The notes under the pieces are model-generated. The model searched no databases, was not told where the DNA came from, and worked only from the letters and a program-made list of their open reading frames with translations. DNA of 64,000 bases from Triops longicaudatus. Its lineage: Eukaryota; Arthropoda; Branchiopoda; Notostraca; Triopsidae. The position numbers were made by a program, and so were the translations under genes. This document shows, piece by piece, positions 13,389 through 25,642 of this stretch (the stretch's first letter is position 1; each line of letters opens with the position of its first letter). The DNA is taken from contig JAGQDJ010000005.1 of the NCBI GenBank assembly GCA_022885665.1, forward strand, positions 124,001 through 188,000. Reading direction: 5' to 3'.

Positions 13389-13415
13389 TTCCTTTGAATA
13401 CATTAACGAAGGTAA

Positions 13416-16400
13416 ATGGATGCCGGAAGAGCCAGAGGGAGAGCACGAGGAAGAGGACGGACTGAGCCCACTCCCAGCGAACTAGCCGCGGCACGTCGTC
13501 CAGGAGAAGCCCCGCCCTCTGGTTTCCCTGCTCCTTCTGCAGCTGGCGCTCCCCCTGGCTTTCCAAAGCAGTCCAGACCACCAGCTTCGGTGAGTAATTT
13601 TGCCATTATATTCGGTTTTAGGAGTCTGATGTTTCCTTATAAATCTGATTCCTGAATGTAAATTTTTGTCATGACCTACCTACCTATTCGCTGCGATTGT
13701 CAACGTTGTCTGAGAAGCCGTAGCTGTTTTAAGAATGTGTGCTGATTGAATTTGTTTTTTTTGAGGCATTGGGTGGACGTCCTTCTGCGCCACGTTTGGT
13801 GAGGCCTGCGGCACCACAAGCGGCTTCTCCGTCTGCGCAAATTACACAAGCTACTGCATCGCTTGCTGCTGTACAGATCAGGGCCGCTGGGGTGCAGCCT
13901 CAGGGCAAAAATGGAAATGGCAACGGTGCTAGCGTGCCAGCCGGACGAGGGACACAAAGAGGACGTTTGCCGCGTTCTGAAGGGCGAGAAGTTGTTATGA
14001 AGACGATTAACGAAGGGTTTTCGAAGAAAGGTAAAAGTCAGTTTTAAAAACGCGCTTAACATTACCATTTGGTATGAATTAGGATCGTTGGGACGGCCAT
14101 TGGACTTGATTGTGAATTATTTTAAAGTCAGTCCCTTGCAAAAGTGGAACTTATTGCAGTACCGTGTGGATTTTAGTCCGGATATTGATCACTTGGGTGT
14201 CCGGAAAGCGTTGCTCTATAACCATGAAAGAGAACTCGGAGCTATGTTGTTTGACGGAACGATGATTTTCTCGCCCAAACGTTTGCCCGACAATGTATGT
14301 TACTTTTTACTTATTGTTATTATTTTATTTAGTGTTAAGTTTATTTATTGTGTTTTATATCGTCCATCCCACTGCCATCGTTGTCTGTTTTTTATAGTAT
14401 TCGCAGTATTAATACATTGTATTCTGATTACTAGATGGAGTTGGTGTCGGTTCTAAAAACGGACAATTCGCCTGTTAAAGTAACGATTAAACGTGTTGGA
14501 GAGGTAACAACGGACGATCATCACTACCAGCAAGTGTTGAACTTGGTGCTTAGGCGTTGTTTGGAGAAACTGAATTTGGTGATGTGGAATCGGAATTACT
14601 ACGATAGTGAGGCCGCGCAGGTGATCCCGGAATTCAGGTTGACCGTATGGCCAGGTTATATCACGTCAATCCGGCATCATGAGCAATCGCTGATGCTGTG
14701 CTGCGAAATTTCGCACCGCGTTTTGCGCGAGGAACGCGCATCGGATGTGATGGCGAAGGCTTTACGTAACGGTCAAGTAATTTCCATTTCGCATGTAGTC
14801 TTGACATTAGTATCAACTATTGTCATACGACTTGGACTTCGTATATTAGGAGGCAGCCGCGACGGCGTTATTGGGTGAAATAGTTATGACACGCTATAAC
14901 AACAAAACGTACCGCATCGACGACATTGACTGGGTCAAAACCCCGGCGACAACTTTTGAACTTAGAAAAGAGAAGCGAATGATTTCCTATGCTGATTATT
15001 ACCGAGAACGCTATAACCTTGTTACCCGAGATATGAAACAACCTTTGCTAGTTTCCAAGCCTAAAGATCGCGATCGAAACCGAGGCGATGACCAGCCTGT
15101 TTTCTTGATTCCAGAATTCGCTTTCATGACCGGTACTTTTATTTATTATATTTTAAGAGTTTTTTTTCTTTACTTGCATTGTTAATAGATTTGAAATAAT
15201 TATGGTAGCGAAAAATCTTGTTTGACTTTTGGAGTGGAAAAAGATAAATGTTTCCAGCTTTCCATAGGTTTGACGGACGATATGAGACGCGATTTCAGAA
15301 CAATGGAACGCGTGGGTGCTGTGACGCGCTTGAGGCCCGATAGGCGCATTGAGTCATTGCGTGGTTTCAGTCAACGTATTGTGACTAATCCCGCAATCAT
15401 GGAGCACCTGAGGCAGTGGGGCCTCCAATTCGGCCGTGACTTAGAACGCATCAAAGGCCGCGTGTTTGACCCTGAGAGAATCATCTTTGGGCGTGGAATG
15501 GAAGTGCCGGCCAGTCGGGAAGCAGACTGGGCTAGAGAAATGCGAGGTCGGTGTCATTGATGAAAAACGGAATGCGATGCTTTTCCATAGAATAAGTTTG
15601 TCATGCTATTAATTTTTGCGCAGGAAAATCATTTTTGGCGTCCATGCAGCTCGCTAAGCTTGCCATTGTCTATCCGAAAGCTATGGAAGCGGATCTGAAC
15701 GAGTTTCTGAACAGTTTGAACCGTGTGGCTAACATGGGTTTGGAAATCAACTTGAACAGCGCTGTTAGGTACTGTTTCGATGTGTTGTCTCGAGTATTTC
15801 GTTTGAGTGTAAGAGCAAGGGGTTAAATTCCTTAATATTAGATTCCCATTGGAGCGAGACATGACGCAGGCATATGTTGCAAAGCTGAATGAGATTATCC
15901 CTAAAGGCCCCGAGTTTGTTTTGATCTTGCTACGCTCGCAGCGGGCTGATACCTATTCCGCCATCAAGAAACTTCTGGTATGCAGTAATGGCATTCCGAA
16001 TCAGGTCATCACTGGTCGTATTTTGAAGAAAGGCCTGTCTGTCGCCACCAAAGTGTATATCCAAATGGCCTGTAAGCTTGGTTGTGAGCCCTGGCGCGTC
16101 AAGGTGCCCATGACGGGTGCCATGGTTATTGGGTTTGATACTTACCATGACAAAGGCCAGAAGCGTGGCGTGGGAGCTTTCGTAGCGTCCATCAACCAAG
16201 CGTTGACTCGGTACTTCTCCATGGTGATGCTGCACGGTAATAATGAAGAACTCTGCTCGAAGATTGGCATTTGCATGCGTAAAGCTTTGATGGCTTACCA
16301 GAAGGCAAATAACGCCTTGCCGGACAAGATATTCTACTATCGTGATGGCGTCGGCTCCGGAGATGTTCCTTACGTGAAGATACAGGAGATCGCAACAATG

Positions 16401-16917
16401 AGAGAGGCGTTTGCTGCTACCAAGCCGGGCTACGACCCAAAAATAGTAGTCGTCTTGGTCAATAAACGCTTGAACACCAGGATTATGCTGTCTGGTAATC
16501 CGAACCCGGATAATCCGCCGCCTGGTACTGTGATCGATGATGTGATAACTCTACCGGAGAGGTACGACTTTTTCTTGGTGTCCCAGTACGTAACTCAGGG
16601 AACGGTATCGCCCACGGGTTACAACGTTATCGAAGATACTTTGGGTTACCCTCCCGAACGCATCCAGCAGTTGACGTACAAATTGACGCATTTGTATTAC
16701 AACTGGCAGGTAATCATGTGTTCTATACATATTTTCAAGTTCAAGCTCAAGGTTCCTTTGCAGCTTGAATACAAGCTCTCTTTTTTTCTTTCGTTTTTAG
16801 GGTACTTTGCGGGTACCGGCACCTTGCCAGTACGCACACAAGCTGGCATATTTGGTTGGAGAATCTCTCCACGCGGAAACTCATGCTGGTTTGGCATCTT
16901 TGCCTTATTACTTGTAA
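13416..16917 (+). CDS. piwi: Piwi-class Argonaute, complete
   Basis: Nine exons (13416-13589, 13766-14030, 14083-14294, 14435-14776, 14850-15132, 15268-15546, 15624-15768, 15842-16709, 16801-16917) join in frame to 894 aa, normal for the family. The start is fixed by an in-frame TAA at 13413-13415 directly before the ATG. The N-terminus is Arg/Gly-rich (GRARGRARGRGR), the type of site that is arginine-methylated and bound by Tudor proteins. Exons 4-5 encode a PAZ region (RNYYDSEAAQVIP, LTVWPGYITS, TRYNNKTYRIDDIDW). The MID/PIWI region follows, and the slicer triad is intact: Asp666 in GFDTYHD, Asp735 in YYRDGVG and His869 in AHKLAYLVG, ending in the family-type LPYYL. Known role: piRNA-guided silencing of transposons in germline and stem cells; nuage or cytoplasmic location is inferred. 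Introns are short (52-176 nt). Which Piwi subtype it represents is not determined. Confidence 0.95.
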
Positions 16918-17456
16918 GAAAGCGACCCTACTTTCATTTGCGTCTTGGGTTTCTATTCCTTTTTTATAATGTTCGGAAATTGACTTGTTTTCCCTCTGAC
17001 CGCGCATTGCATTCACCTAGTTTGATGATAATTACTGCACGACATGCGATGGATTATAGAAAAAGAATTGATTTTCGAGTCGCGGTTTGATAAGTGGCAA
17101 TTTTTAATTACATCTGTTTGATGTATATTTCTACTTAACCCAGAAACTGTTGTACCTTTTGATCATAAATGTCCTGCCAAAAGAGCCTAAAGAAATATAG
17201 AAATACACTCATTTTCTAAGTCTCTTGGGTTGGAATTTGTCTAAGGTGCTACCAATGCGCCGTTGTGTCAGGATTCGAATGCGCCATTTGAAAGTCGTAT
17301 GGGAGGAGCCACAGTAGCGCCGCCGAGTCAGCCGACGGTCGGCGGCAGAGTCAGGCTAAGAATTCGCAGCAGCCATCTTGGGCGTTTGGGAGTGGAGTGT
17401 GTGTTGTTATCGTGTGAGTTATCCAGTGGCATCCGTGATATTTCTGACCTAATAAA
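16918..17456. promoter_or_regulatory. Piwi 3' end and 14-3-3 promoter region
   Basis: Only 540 bp separate the Piwi stop from the 14-3-3 ATG, so the Piwi 3' UTR and the 14-3-3 promoter share it. The right half is GC-rich. It carries an 8-bp inverted repeat (GCCGCCGA at 17319-17326, TCGGCGGC at 17339-17346) and a YY1-like GCAGCCATCTTG at 17369-17380, a usual site just downstream of housekeeping start sites. No TATA box was seen. Confidence 0.5.
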
Positions 17457-19990
17457 ATGGCCGAACGCGAGGATAATGTGTATAAAGCCAAATTGGCTGA
17501 ACAAGCAGAAAGATACGATGGTAAATCCAAAGATTTTTACTTATTTAGAAAAGCGTCATTTACCATTGATGTTGCCGCCCTTTAAACAATTTTGGGCGGA
17601 TATAATTTTGGTGTTTCTTTTTATAGCTTCACTTTCCTGTCTTCCATTTATAAAACTGACTTTAAATATATTTTTAATATTAGTGATTGTGTCTGTAGAT
17701 TTAAGCAGCCTTTGTTAAACTGAGACAGAATTACCTAAAGTTAAGCAATAGGGTCGATGAGTCATCAAACTATTGGCGTTTCGTGAATAAAACTAACAGT
17801 TCTTTTTCTTAGGGCTTCGCTACGTCGCAATAGTGTCCTACCAATGTATAACGTGTCGTAGTTACGAATAACGTCACAAATCAAGCATTAATTCTCTTTG
17901 CTGTGTATGCAACCATCCCAAAGACCGGCCTACATGTCTGGGATAAATACTTTATACTTTTTATTTATGTAGTAGCTAATTTTCAAAGCTTTGCCCCTAT
18001 CAATTCTGTGTCGTTCGAATGGTACTAAGGCCGAGTCTGTTCCCGATTTTTATGCGCATTGCCATTAAACCGGTAACACCTCTTTCTCCGAGACTTTAAT
18101 CTAGTGTCTATTTTGAGCCTTATAACTTCAAACGAGATATAAAGACACGGTATACATGCAATGATCACTCAAATGGCCATATCGGAGCATACAAAAAGCA
18201 ATAATAGCCTTCGCAAACAGAAAAGTTGATTGACACTTCTGAGGTTTTTGACGACGTTCTCAGAGATTACGTAAGCTTCTTAGACTTCATTTTCTGTTGA
18301 TTGATTTTCTTTAGATTCGCCTTCTCTGTTGCATTCGTTTCTTGATAGGCCTAGCTTTTCATTGCCTATAACCCTGGTGTCACGAGCAGGACGGGCCGCA
18401 GCAGCGTCCATGGGAGGGAGAGGAGCAAGGGAGAGAGAGACGGATCAATACTCGTGTATATTGCAGGAATCAGCAGCAGACGAGCTGGCAAACTGTCTAC
18501 AATCCGCGGACTCATTGCTCTCTTACTCCTTCTAGGCATTAAATGTATTTACCTGCCTATAAATTCCCTGTGACACAAAATGTAACGATTTTGCATTTAA
18601 TAAGTACCGAAGAAAACGAACATGGCTCTGAAAAGGCAATACTTGGGACAAGTATTGATCTTTTTGTATCCGAGGAATCTTTCTCTTCTTGAGATGTCAG
18701 TTGTTAGCATCTTGCGCACCTGATGAGTGATTTAGTTGCCTGGGTGATGGAGCAGGAGAGGAAAGAAGGATGTTCTTTCGAAGGAAAACCGTCTTTCCTT
18801 GTGGTATTGGATTGGTTTTGAGATTTGGGCCAATGAATACTGCAGAGAGTTCAAAGTTTGGTCAAACAACTTCCGTTGCATTCTCCAAATTATTATCGTT
18901 TCATTGCTTTACCCATGACTCACGCGTTCGACTTAATTTGGGGCTATCTTTTACCTTATCTTAAAGTTCGTAATCTGTCAGAGAATTTGGAAAAGTTTTA
19001 CGGAGACAAACACAGTGAGAAGTTTATTAACTTACTTATTTTTTCTTTCGTTCCAAATAGAAATGGTGGATTCCATGAAGAAGGTAGCATCCTTGGATGT
19101 GGAATTGACGGTGGAAGAACGTAATTTGTTGTCCGTCGCCTACAAAAACGTCATCGGTGCCCGACGTGCCTCCTGGCGCATCATTTCGTCCATTGAACAG
19201 AAGGAAGAAAACAAAGGCGCCGACGACAAATTGGAATTGATTCGCACTTACCGCAACCAAGTCGAAACGGAATTGAAAGACATTTGCTCTGATATTTTGA
19301 GCGTTTTGGAAAAACACCTCATTCCATCTGCCTCAACGGGCGAATCCAAAGTCTTCTATTATAAAATGTTCGTTTTCACCAAGTTTCTTCTGAGAATTCA
19401 CTTAAGATTATCAACATTTGCCTCTTTTGAAAGGGGACAGCGATACATTTGATGATGATTGTATTAATTTTTACAGGAAGGGTGATTATCACCGGTATTT
19501 GGCCGAATTCGCCACCGGCAACGACAGGAAGGAAGCAGCCGAGAACTCCCTTGTGGCCTACAAAGCTGCCTCAGACATTGCAATGACAGAACTGCCCCCT
19601 ACACACCCCATTCGGTACTATTTTGGCCCTTGATGGCTTCTTTTTTTAAAAAAAAAAAAGCTTAAGGAATTCACCAAAGTAACGTGATCATTATGATTTT
19701 CATATTCTTTTTTCTTTAGGTTGGGATTGGCTCTTAACTTCTCCGTCTTCTACTATGAAATCCTTAACTCGCCAGACAGAGCTTGCCGCTTGGCGAAAGC
19801 GGCCTTTGATGACGCCATTGCCGAGCTCGATACCCTCTCCGAAGAGTCTTACAAGGATTCGACGCTTATTATGCAGCTGCTCCGAGACAATTTGACTCTC
19901 TGGACGTCAGACATGCAAGGCGATGGAGATGCTGGCGAAACAGAACCCAAAGAACAAATCCAAGACGTAGAAGACCAAGATGTTTCATAA
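17457..19990 (+). CDS. YWHAE: 14-3-3 epsilon-type adaptor protein, complete
   Basis: Four exons (17457-17520, 19061-19367, 19477-19614, 19720-19990, TAA) give 259 aa, close to the 255 aa of vertebrate epsilon. The protein starts MAEREDNVYKAKLAEQAERY and retains NLLSVAYKNVIGARRASWRI, KVFYYKMKGDYHRYLAEF and LNFSVFYYEI. The phosphopeptide-groove Lys, Arg and Tyr residues of these signatures are all present. The acidic C-terminal tail is short and species-specific. Epsilon is favoured by the N-terminus (REDNVYKAKLAEQAERYDEM) and by KGADDKLELIR. The product is a cytosolic dimer that binds phosphoserine/threonine motifs in many signalling proteins. The exon 2 donor (AT|GTTCGT) is non-consensus after GT, but it is the only one that restores the conserved KMKGDYHRY junction. 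Confidence 0.97.
17521..19060. other. 14-3-3 first intron
   Basis: This 1.54 kb intron is mostly AT-rich. One GC-rich, purine-rich patch lies at about 18370-18490 (ACGGGCCGCAGCAGCGTCC, then GAGAGAGAGACGG). It could be an intronic regulatory segment or alternative promoter, but nothing in it is recognisable as an exon. Confidence 0.4.
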
Positions 19991-22900
19991 AAGGGGATTC
20001 AATTTACCCAGGAATGAATACTATTATTTTTTTTTCGCTCTTATTTTAAGTTTTTCATTTTTGGGGGAGGAAAAGGGGCAACATTTCTCTTTGCCTCTTC
20101 TCCAATCCTCTTAAACGTAAGAAAAAATTCCTCCCCCCACTTTATCCAAAATTTCTTGACTTCTTCGTTTTCTTCCCATGAAATTCTGCGGGCAGGCAAC
20201 AGACACAAAAGAAAACAGAGATCAGTCCCCATGTAAAAATGGGATTGGGGCCTTGGAATGTGGGTTATTAATTTATAATAATAACAATTCCCTCTTTCTG
20301 TAACGAGTCCAGAAACGTGTATTTTACTTTTTGTGGGTGGGGTTAAACTGCCCCTTGGGGGCTTGAAAGTATTCTCTTTTTCCAAAAAGAATATTTGCGT
20401 TTTTCCTAGGACTTGACAAGATTTTTTTGGTGTTGCTGGTTGTATATCAATGTTTTTGTGACCCCCTGATCCCTACTTTCAAAGGCCCAGTTAGTAGAAA
20501 TAAGAAAGGATGAGCAAGGTTTAGTGAGTGATAACCAGGCCAGGACTCAGTATAATTAAGAATAATAATTAATAATTGAACGGTGCATGGGAATGTCACG
20601 TGACTGCTATCCTTTTCCCCTTTTTTAAGGAAAAAATTACTGAGTTAAAGAAAAGTCTGTCTTCTGAACGTTAAACTTTGATTGGGTGACAAGAAAGGGG
20701 GGAGAAATTGATTTCTTTGGTCCATTTTGTGGCTGCTTTTTATCGTTTTCATTTCTTCGCGCCCATGTCTCTTTACTCGTGTAATGTTAACTAAAACAAT
20801 TCGTGTTGTGGTGACGTCAAATCGAAAAAATATTGGTTTGATCAAGGAAGGAATTTTTCTTCGGTAAAAAAAAACGCATAACGGAAGCTGCGCCATTCAT
20901 TCCTCTTTTGAGTAAACTTTTTTCAGACTGGGTGGATTTTTTTCTCTAACAGAGTACGTTTGGTGCAAGATAAGAAGAGAAAGGGGAGGTTTCCTGTCTT
21001 GCTATTGCCGTATATTATTATTATTAATAATCTTCCTTACACAAAGCCCCGCCTCCCCCATGCTCATACTTTTTTCCTTTGGCGACATTTAGTATTCAGA
21101 ATTTTTTAGTGCAACTTTTTGTTACTCCCTCCTTTTTCATTTGCCATGGTAAAAACAAATACAGTCACACTTTTGAACCGTGTGGGGGAAAAAGCGTTTC
21201 ATTTTTTATGCATTTGCAATGACATGGTGATTCGTGTACCTGCAGAGTACCAGTTATCCTGTCTCAAGTAGGTTACGTAAATTATCCTGTTGTCAAGGAA
21301 CTTTACAACATCGGCAGGACCCAATCCACTTGCAAGACACTGCAACAAGAGGAGAAAGATGTTTCGGATGGTAAGTATTAGTTTGGGGTTTTAAGTGGCC
21401 TCGTAACTGGCTCATATCGGTAATTTCATGGCAGGCGATTGCACGAGGTCCGCACCAAATCTTGGCCTTCTACTTATTTTTCGCATGGGTAAATTGGTAT
21501 AATGTGTTCTGTAACTTGCTAATGTCTTTTTATGGCTTCAACTAAGTCAAGTTTCCCATATTTTTTTATTTTCTGAGCACAAATACATAATTGCTTCCAT
21601 CAAAATCGGTCATTGTCAACTCCCGCAAATTCGTACCAGGATACACGTGTCAATTTGGGATCAAACAACTAGCGGCAGCCCAAAAGGAAGGGGCTTCGTG
21701 TTCCCTCTATGTAGACTCTATGGCTCCGTTGCCTTACAGGCTTTCCTCAAGATTATTTTTTTTTTTTTTAAAAAAAGGTTAGGCGGGAAACACACATGGC
21801 GTTGAACTGTGACATAGTGAGAATCCGCGCATTTTTCGAGCAGACAGTGCCTAGGTTATTTAACAGAAGGTTAGGCCATTGTGGTCGCTAGTGTTCGAAT
21901 CTCAAGATCGGTTACGTGGCTGTACTGCAGCCAATCAGCGTGAAGGGCTACAAAAGTGATTGCCAGTCATCGTAAATGTTATATTCTGCCTTGAAATTTG
22001 ATTTTAGCACAAAACAAATTTACGTGTCAATTTGCCTAATTCACAGAATTCAATACATTTTCAAAAACTCGCCATATTCGTAATGTATTTTCCGTGGACT
22101 AGCAATGAGATTTCGTAGATCATATGCCTCACAGAACATGACTTTGATTGGAAAAGTGTTTCTACTGAGTTAATATTCGTTATCTTTTAGATCGGCTTTT
22201 GCAGCTGTAAGCTAATATAATTGAAGAAAATGAAAGGAAATGTAACTGAACGAAACGAAAAATTAAGTAAAGCCTTCAAAGCTTACGAATATGACAAACG
22301 TGTATTTAACAAGAAGTACCACACATCCTCTGTCAAGGAGGAGTGCATAATAGGTGATGTCGGTTCTCACTAGCGCAGTCCGTTCGAAAACATGCGTATC
22401 CCAATGGCGTCACAATTCAACGCATTTGTTTTTCCCGCCACGGGACGGTCTAACCTTCTTTAAAATAACCTTGGGACGGTGTTAATATGAGAAAGTATTT
22501 AGTCTAGCGGATATAAACTCTAATCGATGTAAGCCCAAAACTGTTCCGTCCAAATCACCTGAAGTCCACTACGTCGCTATGTAAACTAAACCCGATTTTC
22601 TTCTCAAGCATTTGTACAGTTCAAACAACTCCTTTTATTTATCTGAAGTCTTCATTCTCGGGCAGTCCCTCCGCGAACGTCCGTCCACCCACACCTGGAG
22701 TTGTACTTCTCAGTTATCCTGTATTAGTCAAATACACAACATTTTCCAACCGAGTATTCCCTAGCACTTATTCAACTTTTTTACGCTAGTGAGAACAGAC
22801 GTCACCTTTTATTGCGTCACTTTTATTCTTATATTTCTTGAGAAATATACGTTTGTCATATTTGTAAACTTAAAAGGCTTTACTTAGTTTCATTTTATTC

Positions 22901-23660
22901 AATTACATTTCCTTTCATTTTATTCCATTTATATTATCTTACAGGTCACAACAGCCGATCTAAAAGGTAACGAATATTAGCTCAGTGGAAACACGTTTCC
23001 ACTCAGAATCATGTTTTATGAGGCATATGGTCTACCTTTCTTTCTGTGGCAACAGTCTCATTTTTCTTTTCTACAGTTTTCTTGTTTTCAACGTTCCGAA
23101 CGTTTCTAACCAACAGCACCTTTCCTTACAGGAAATTCATTGTTAGCACACACGGGAAATACATAAAAAGGATTGCGAATTTATAAATTTTATTAAATTT
23201 TGCGAAATAGACAAATGGATTCACAGACGTGCGTGTGTTACATCAAATTTCTGGTCAGATTTTAACATTTACAATAACTGGAAATATCTGTTGTGTCTCT
23301 TCACGCTGATTGGTTGAAGTCCCCTCTGCAAATTCAAACGCTAGCGACGACAGCCTGACTCCTAGCGTTGAAAAGTACTGCTCCCTAGTGTGCATTATTC
23401 AAAACGCGCTACTTTCAAATAGGATACCTATCGCCTCTATCTGTTTAGTTTAGTGACAGTTGTTTTACTTTATGGCGCAAAGACAGCATGTGATGCATTA
23501 CTTAATACATTCTTAAAGAATAAGACCGCAAATAGCTATTATAGCAAGTTTTGACTCCCCGTAATGTATAGCTAAACGCAATACACTGAGGCGTTGCTCT
23601 TAGCATCAGTTTGTGCCCATTTAAGCGGCACTGTTAGACACGCTACCACAACAAACAAGC
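19991..23660. other. 14-3-3 3' region and spacer to RAD51D
   Basis: After the stop there is a T-rich probable 3' UTR with no convincing exon. T-run/A-run junctions occur at 19641-19659 (in the last 14-3-3 intron) and at 21756-21776. The dominant feature is the long inverted repeat 21884-23348, listed separately. Other open frames are short and unsupported. Confidence 0.5.
21884..23348. mobile_element. Long inverted-repeat (foldback-like) element, or two opposed MITE copies
   Basis: The left arm 21884-22375 matches the reverse complement of the right arm 22784-23348, with a spacer of about 408 bp. Matching blocks along the arms include GTCGCTAG at the outer ends, CCAATCAGCGTGAAG, CATATGCCTCA.A.AACATGA, CTAATATTCGTTA.CTTTTAG, ATGAAAGGAAATGTAA.TGAA, AAGTAAAGCCTT, AATATGACAAACGT and GTTCTCACTAGCG at the inner ends. 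Each arm is also bounded by CGCTAGTG and its complement. The structure could therefore be one foldback transposon or two copies of a MITE of about 0.5 kb in opposite orientation. No coding capacity was seen. Confidence 0.85.
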
Positions 23661-25642
23661 ATGGCCCGTCTTACGCATCAACAATCCGTGTTATTCACGA
23701 GTGAAAACCTTGCCATTTTAAATAGCCGAGGTATAGAAACTGTTCCGGATTTCATTTCAACTAAGTCAGACGTACTCTCGTCTTACATACAAACTTCTGT
23801 TGAGGTTAGCACCTTATTTGTATTTTCTGAAACACTAAGTAAACTATTTTCCCTTTTATTTATTAAACCAGGAAATACGTAAATTAAAGGCTGAATTCAT
23901 TTTTTACCTATCACCTGCTCACACATCTGCCAATGCGTTATTTAGTCAGTTGATGTCTTGTGCTGCATCACTACCCTCTGGCATCCCCAAGTAAATAAAA
24001 CGTCAATTTGGTAAATCTCAATCTGCCCGTTAAAAAAAATAATAACAAAAATAAATAAATAAATAAAAAAATGAATAGTGCACTCATTTTATTTCTAAAA
24101 TATCCGTTTTGTTGATTCCAATTAATTCACATAAATTTTGGACTTGTGACGTTTAATCCTGAGAAATGTTAGTTTAGACAATGCCTTAGGCGGAGGCTTA
24201 CTCACAGGCGAGTTAGTAGAAGTTTACGGAAGCTCTTCGTGTTACAAATCCCAACTATGCTTCTTCTGGGCCACGCAAGCGGCACGCTTAAAGCATAACG
24301 TCTTGTATATTGACACCAAAGGAGATTTTTCCCCTTCTCGAATCTTTGACATTCTTCAATCACCTCAACGCCAACAACCCCAAGTAACAATTGTACCAAA
24401 ATACAGGGTGTTGCTTGAATATCCTCAGCATTAAAAGGCTAACCAATAAAGATATATGCTAAAGAAGAAGGTCTAAGTAAAAATTACCATTTCTGTCTTT
24501 TCAAGAAATTGGTATTTGTATTGCGAAATAGAAAAATAACGTACTCTGTAGAAACTCAGATATAAAAACTGCACAATGTGCATAAAATAACTGCAAAATC
24601 TGTCTAAAATTTCACATATTTTAATATTTCGGAACCACAACGAAAAATTGACTTTTTGAACTATACAGGTGCAAATATAGGTATCGTGAAAAGATAATTC
24701 TACCGCCTAACGAGACTGGAAAAGGGAAAGAATTACATTAAATGGTGTGTAAAATTTTATATTGTGCTTTGTTAAGTCTATATTGTCTTCACTTTATGTA
24801 AAAATAAAACGAACTACTATGGAGACATTTCGATCAATTATACTAATGAAAAGAGCTGTCCATGAAGCACAACTTGAAAGTCCTCTTGTGGGCATGAAAT
24901 CAAACCAACGAAGCTACTCTCTAGCACTGCGCAGTATTTTCTCAAAAGTATTTTTTTTTTTTAAACAAAGTCGAATATACTGTAAACAACTGATTGTGGG
25001 TACTTTTAAATTGTGGAACACAATATTGAATGGCGCTTACCTCTTTAATTAGTATTAAGTTTTGACTTCTGAAGGTATTCAAGCCACACTCCATAACGTT
25101 TAGCAGTGATTGATTCGGTAGTTAACTTAGGACTTGTGCCGTGAGGCCCTTGACAGGATCAAGGTACTAAAACTTGCCGATCCTGGCAAATTGTTGCAAG
25201 TTTTAGATGAGGTGTCCCACATTTCCGAACTCAACCCTAGATTAATTGTGATAGACAATTTAACGTCAGTTTTCCTGCCCTTATTGGTTGAAGAAGAGAA
25301 AAATGAAGGTAAAACTTGTATCTTCCAAAAGTGTAAAATCTATCTTTTTGATCATTAGGGTTAAGTCAGCTCAATTCCTGTGTAACAGTACTCCGGCGAC
25401 TCGCAGTGACGACCCACTGTGCCGTTTTAGTTATAAATTTCCAAAAAGCCAAAGAAAGTGATGCTTTCGATCACGGAAGTTCGATACTTGGCAAATACTG
25501 GAGTCATGTGCCTCACCATCGCTTTTATGTAACGCAGACCCATCCCAATTTATGTACCATTTCAACCACTCGCAGCGTCAGCTTGCAGTCTGGATTTTTA
25601 TGCACGTTCCAACTACCGATACCGCCTGTATCCCATCAATAG
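23661..25642 (+). CDS. RAD51D: RAD51D-like recombinase paralog, complete
   Basis: Five exons (23661-23804, 23872-23990, 24173-24383, 25131-25308, 25359-25642, TAG) join in frame to 311 aa; vertebrate RAD51D has 328. GIPNLDNALGGGLLTGELVE (residues 85-104) matches the RAD51D lead into the ATPase core. LKHNVLYIDTKGDFSPSRIF, the Walker B LIVIDNLTSVFLPLL (Asp200) and the segment around VTVLRRLAVTTHCAVLVIN follow in the family order. The RAD51-paralog complex (BCDX2 in vertebrates) promotes RAD51 filament assembly during homologous recombination. The Walker A is unusual: GSSSCYKS at residues 107-114 keeps Lys113-Ser114 but has Tyr where the second glycine of GxxxxGK[ST] should be, so ATP binding may be altered. 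The 747-nt intron before exon 4 is the largest. The ortholog call rests on local similarity and gene order of motifs. Confidence 0.87.

Larger units (their letters stand above)
7993..13415. other. Intergenic spacer between GAS2-like and Piwi genes
   Basis: The first few hundred bases after the TAA are probably the GAS2-like 3' UTR; no canonical AATAAA was spotted close to the stop. The spacer then holds a dispersed-repeat copy (about 9275-9745), a 20-A run near 9598, a hAT-like MITE (10722-10879) and the Piwi 5' region from about 12850. Other open frames are short, AT-driven and unrecognised. Confidence 0.6.

Noticed and set aside
21890..21925. Possible tRNA B-box (GTTCGAATC)
   Set aside because: No A-box or cloverleaf can be drawn, and the string lies in the inverted repeat arm.
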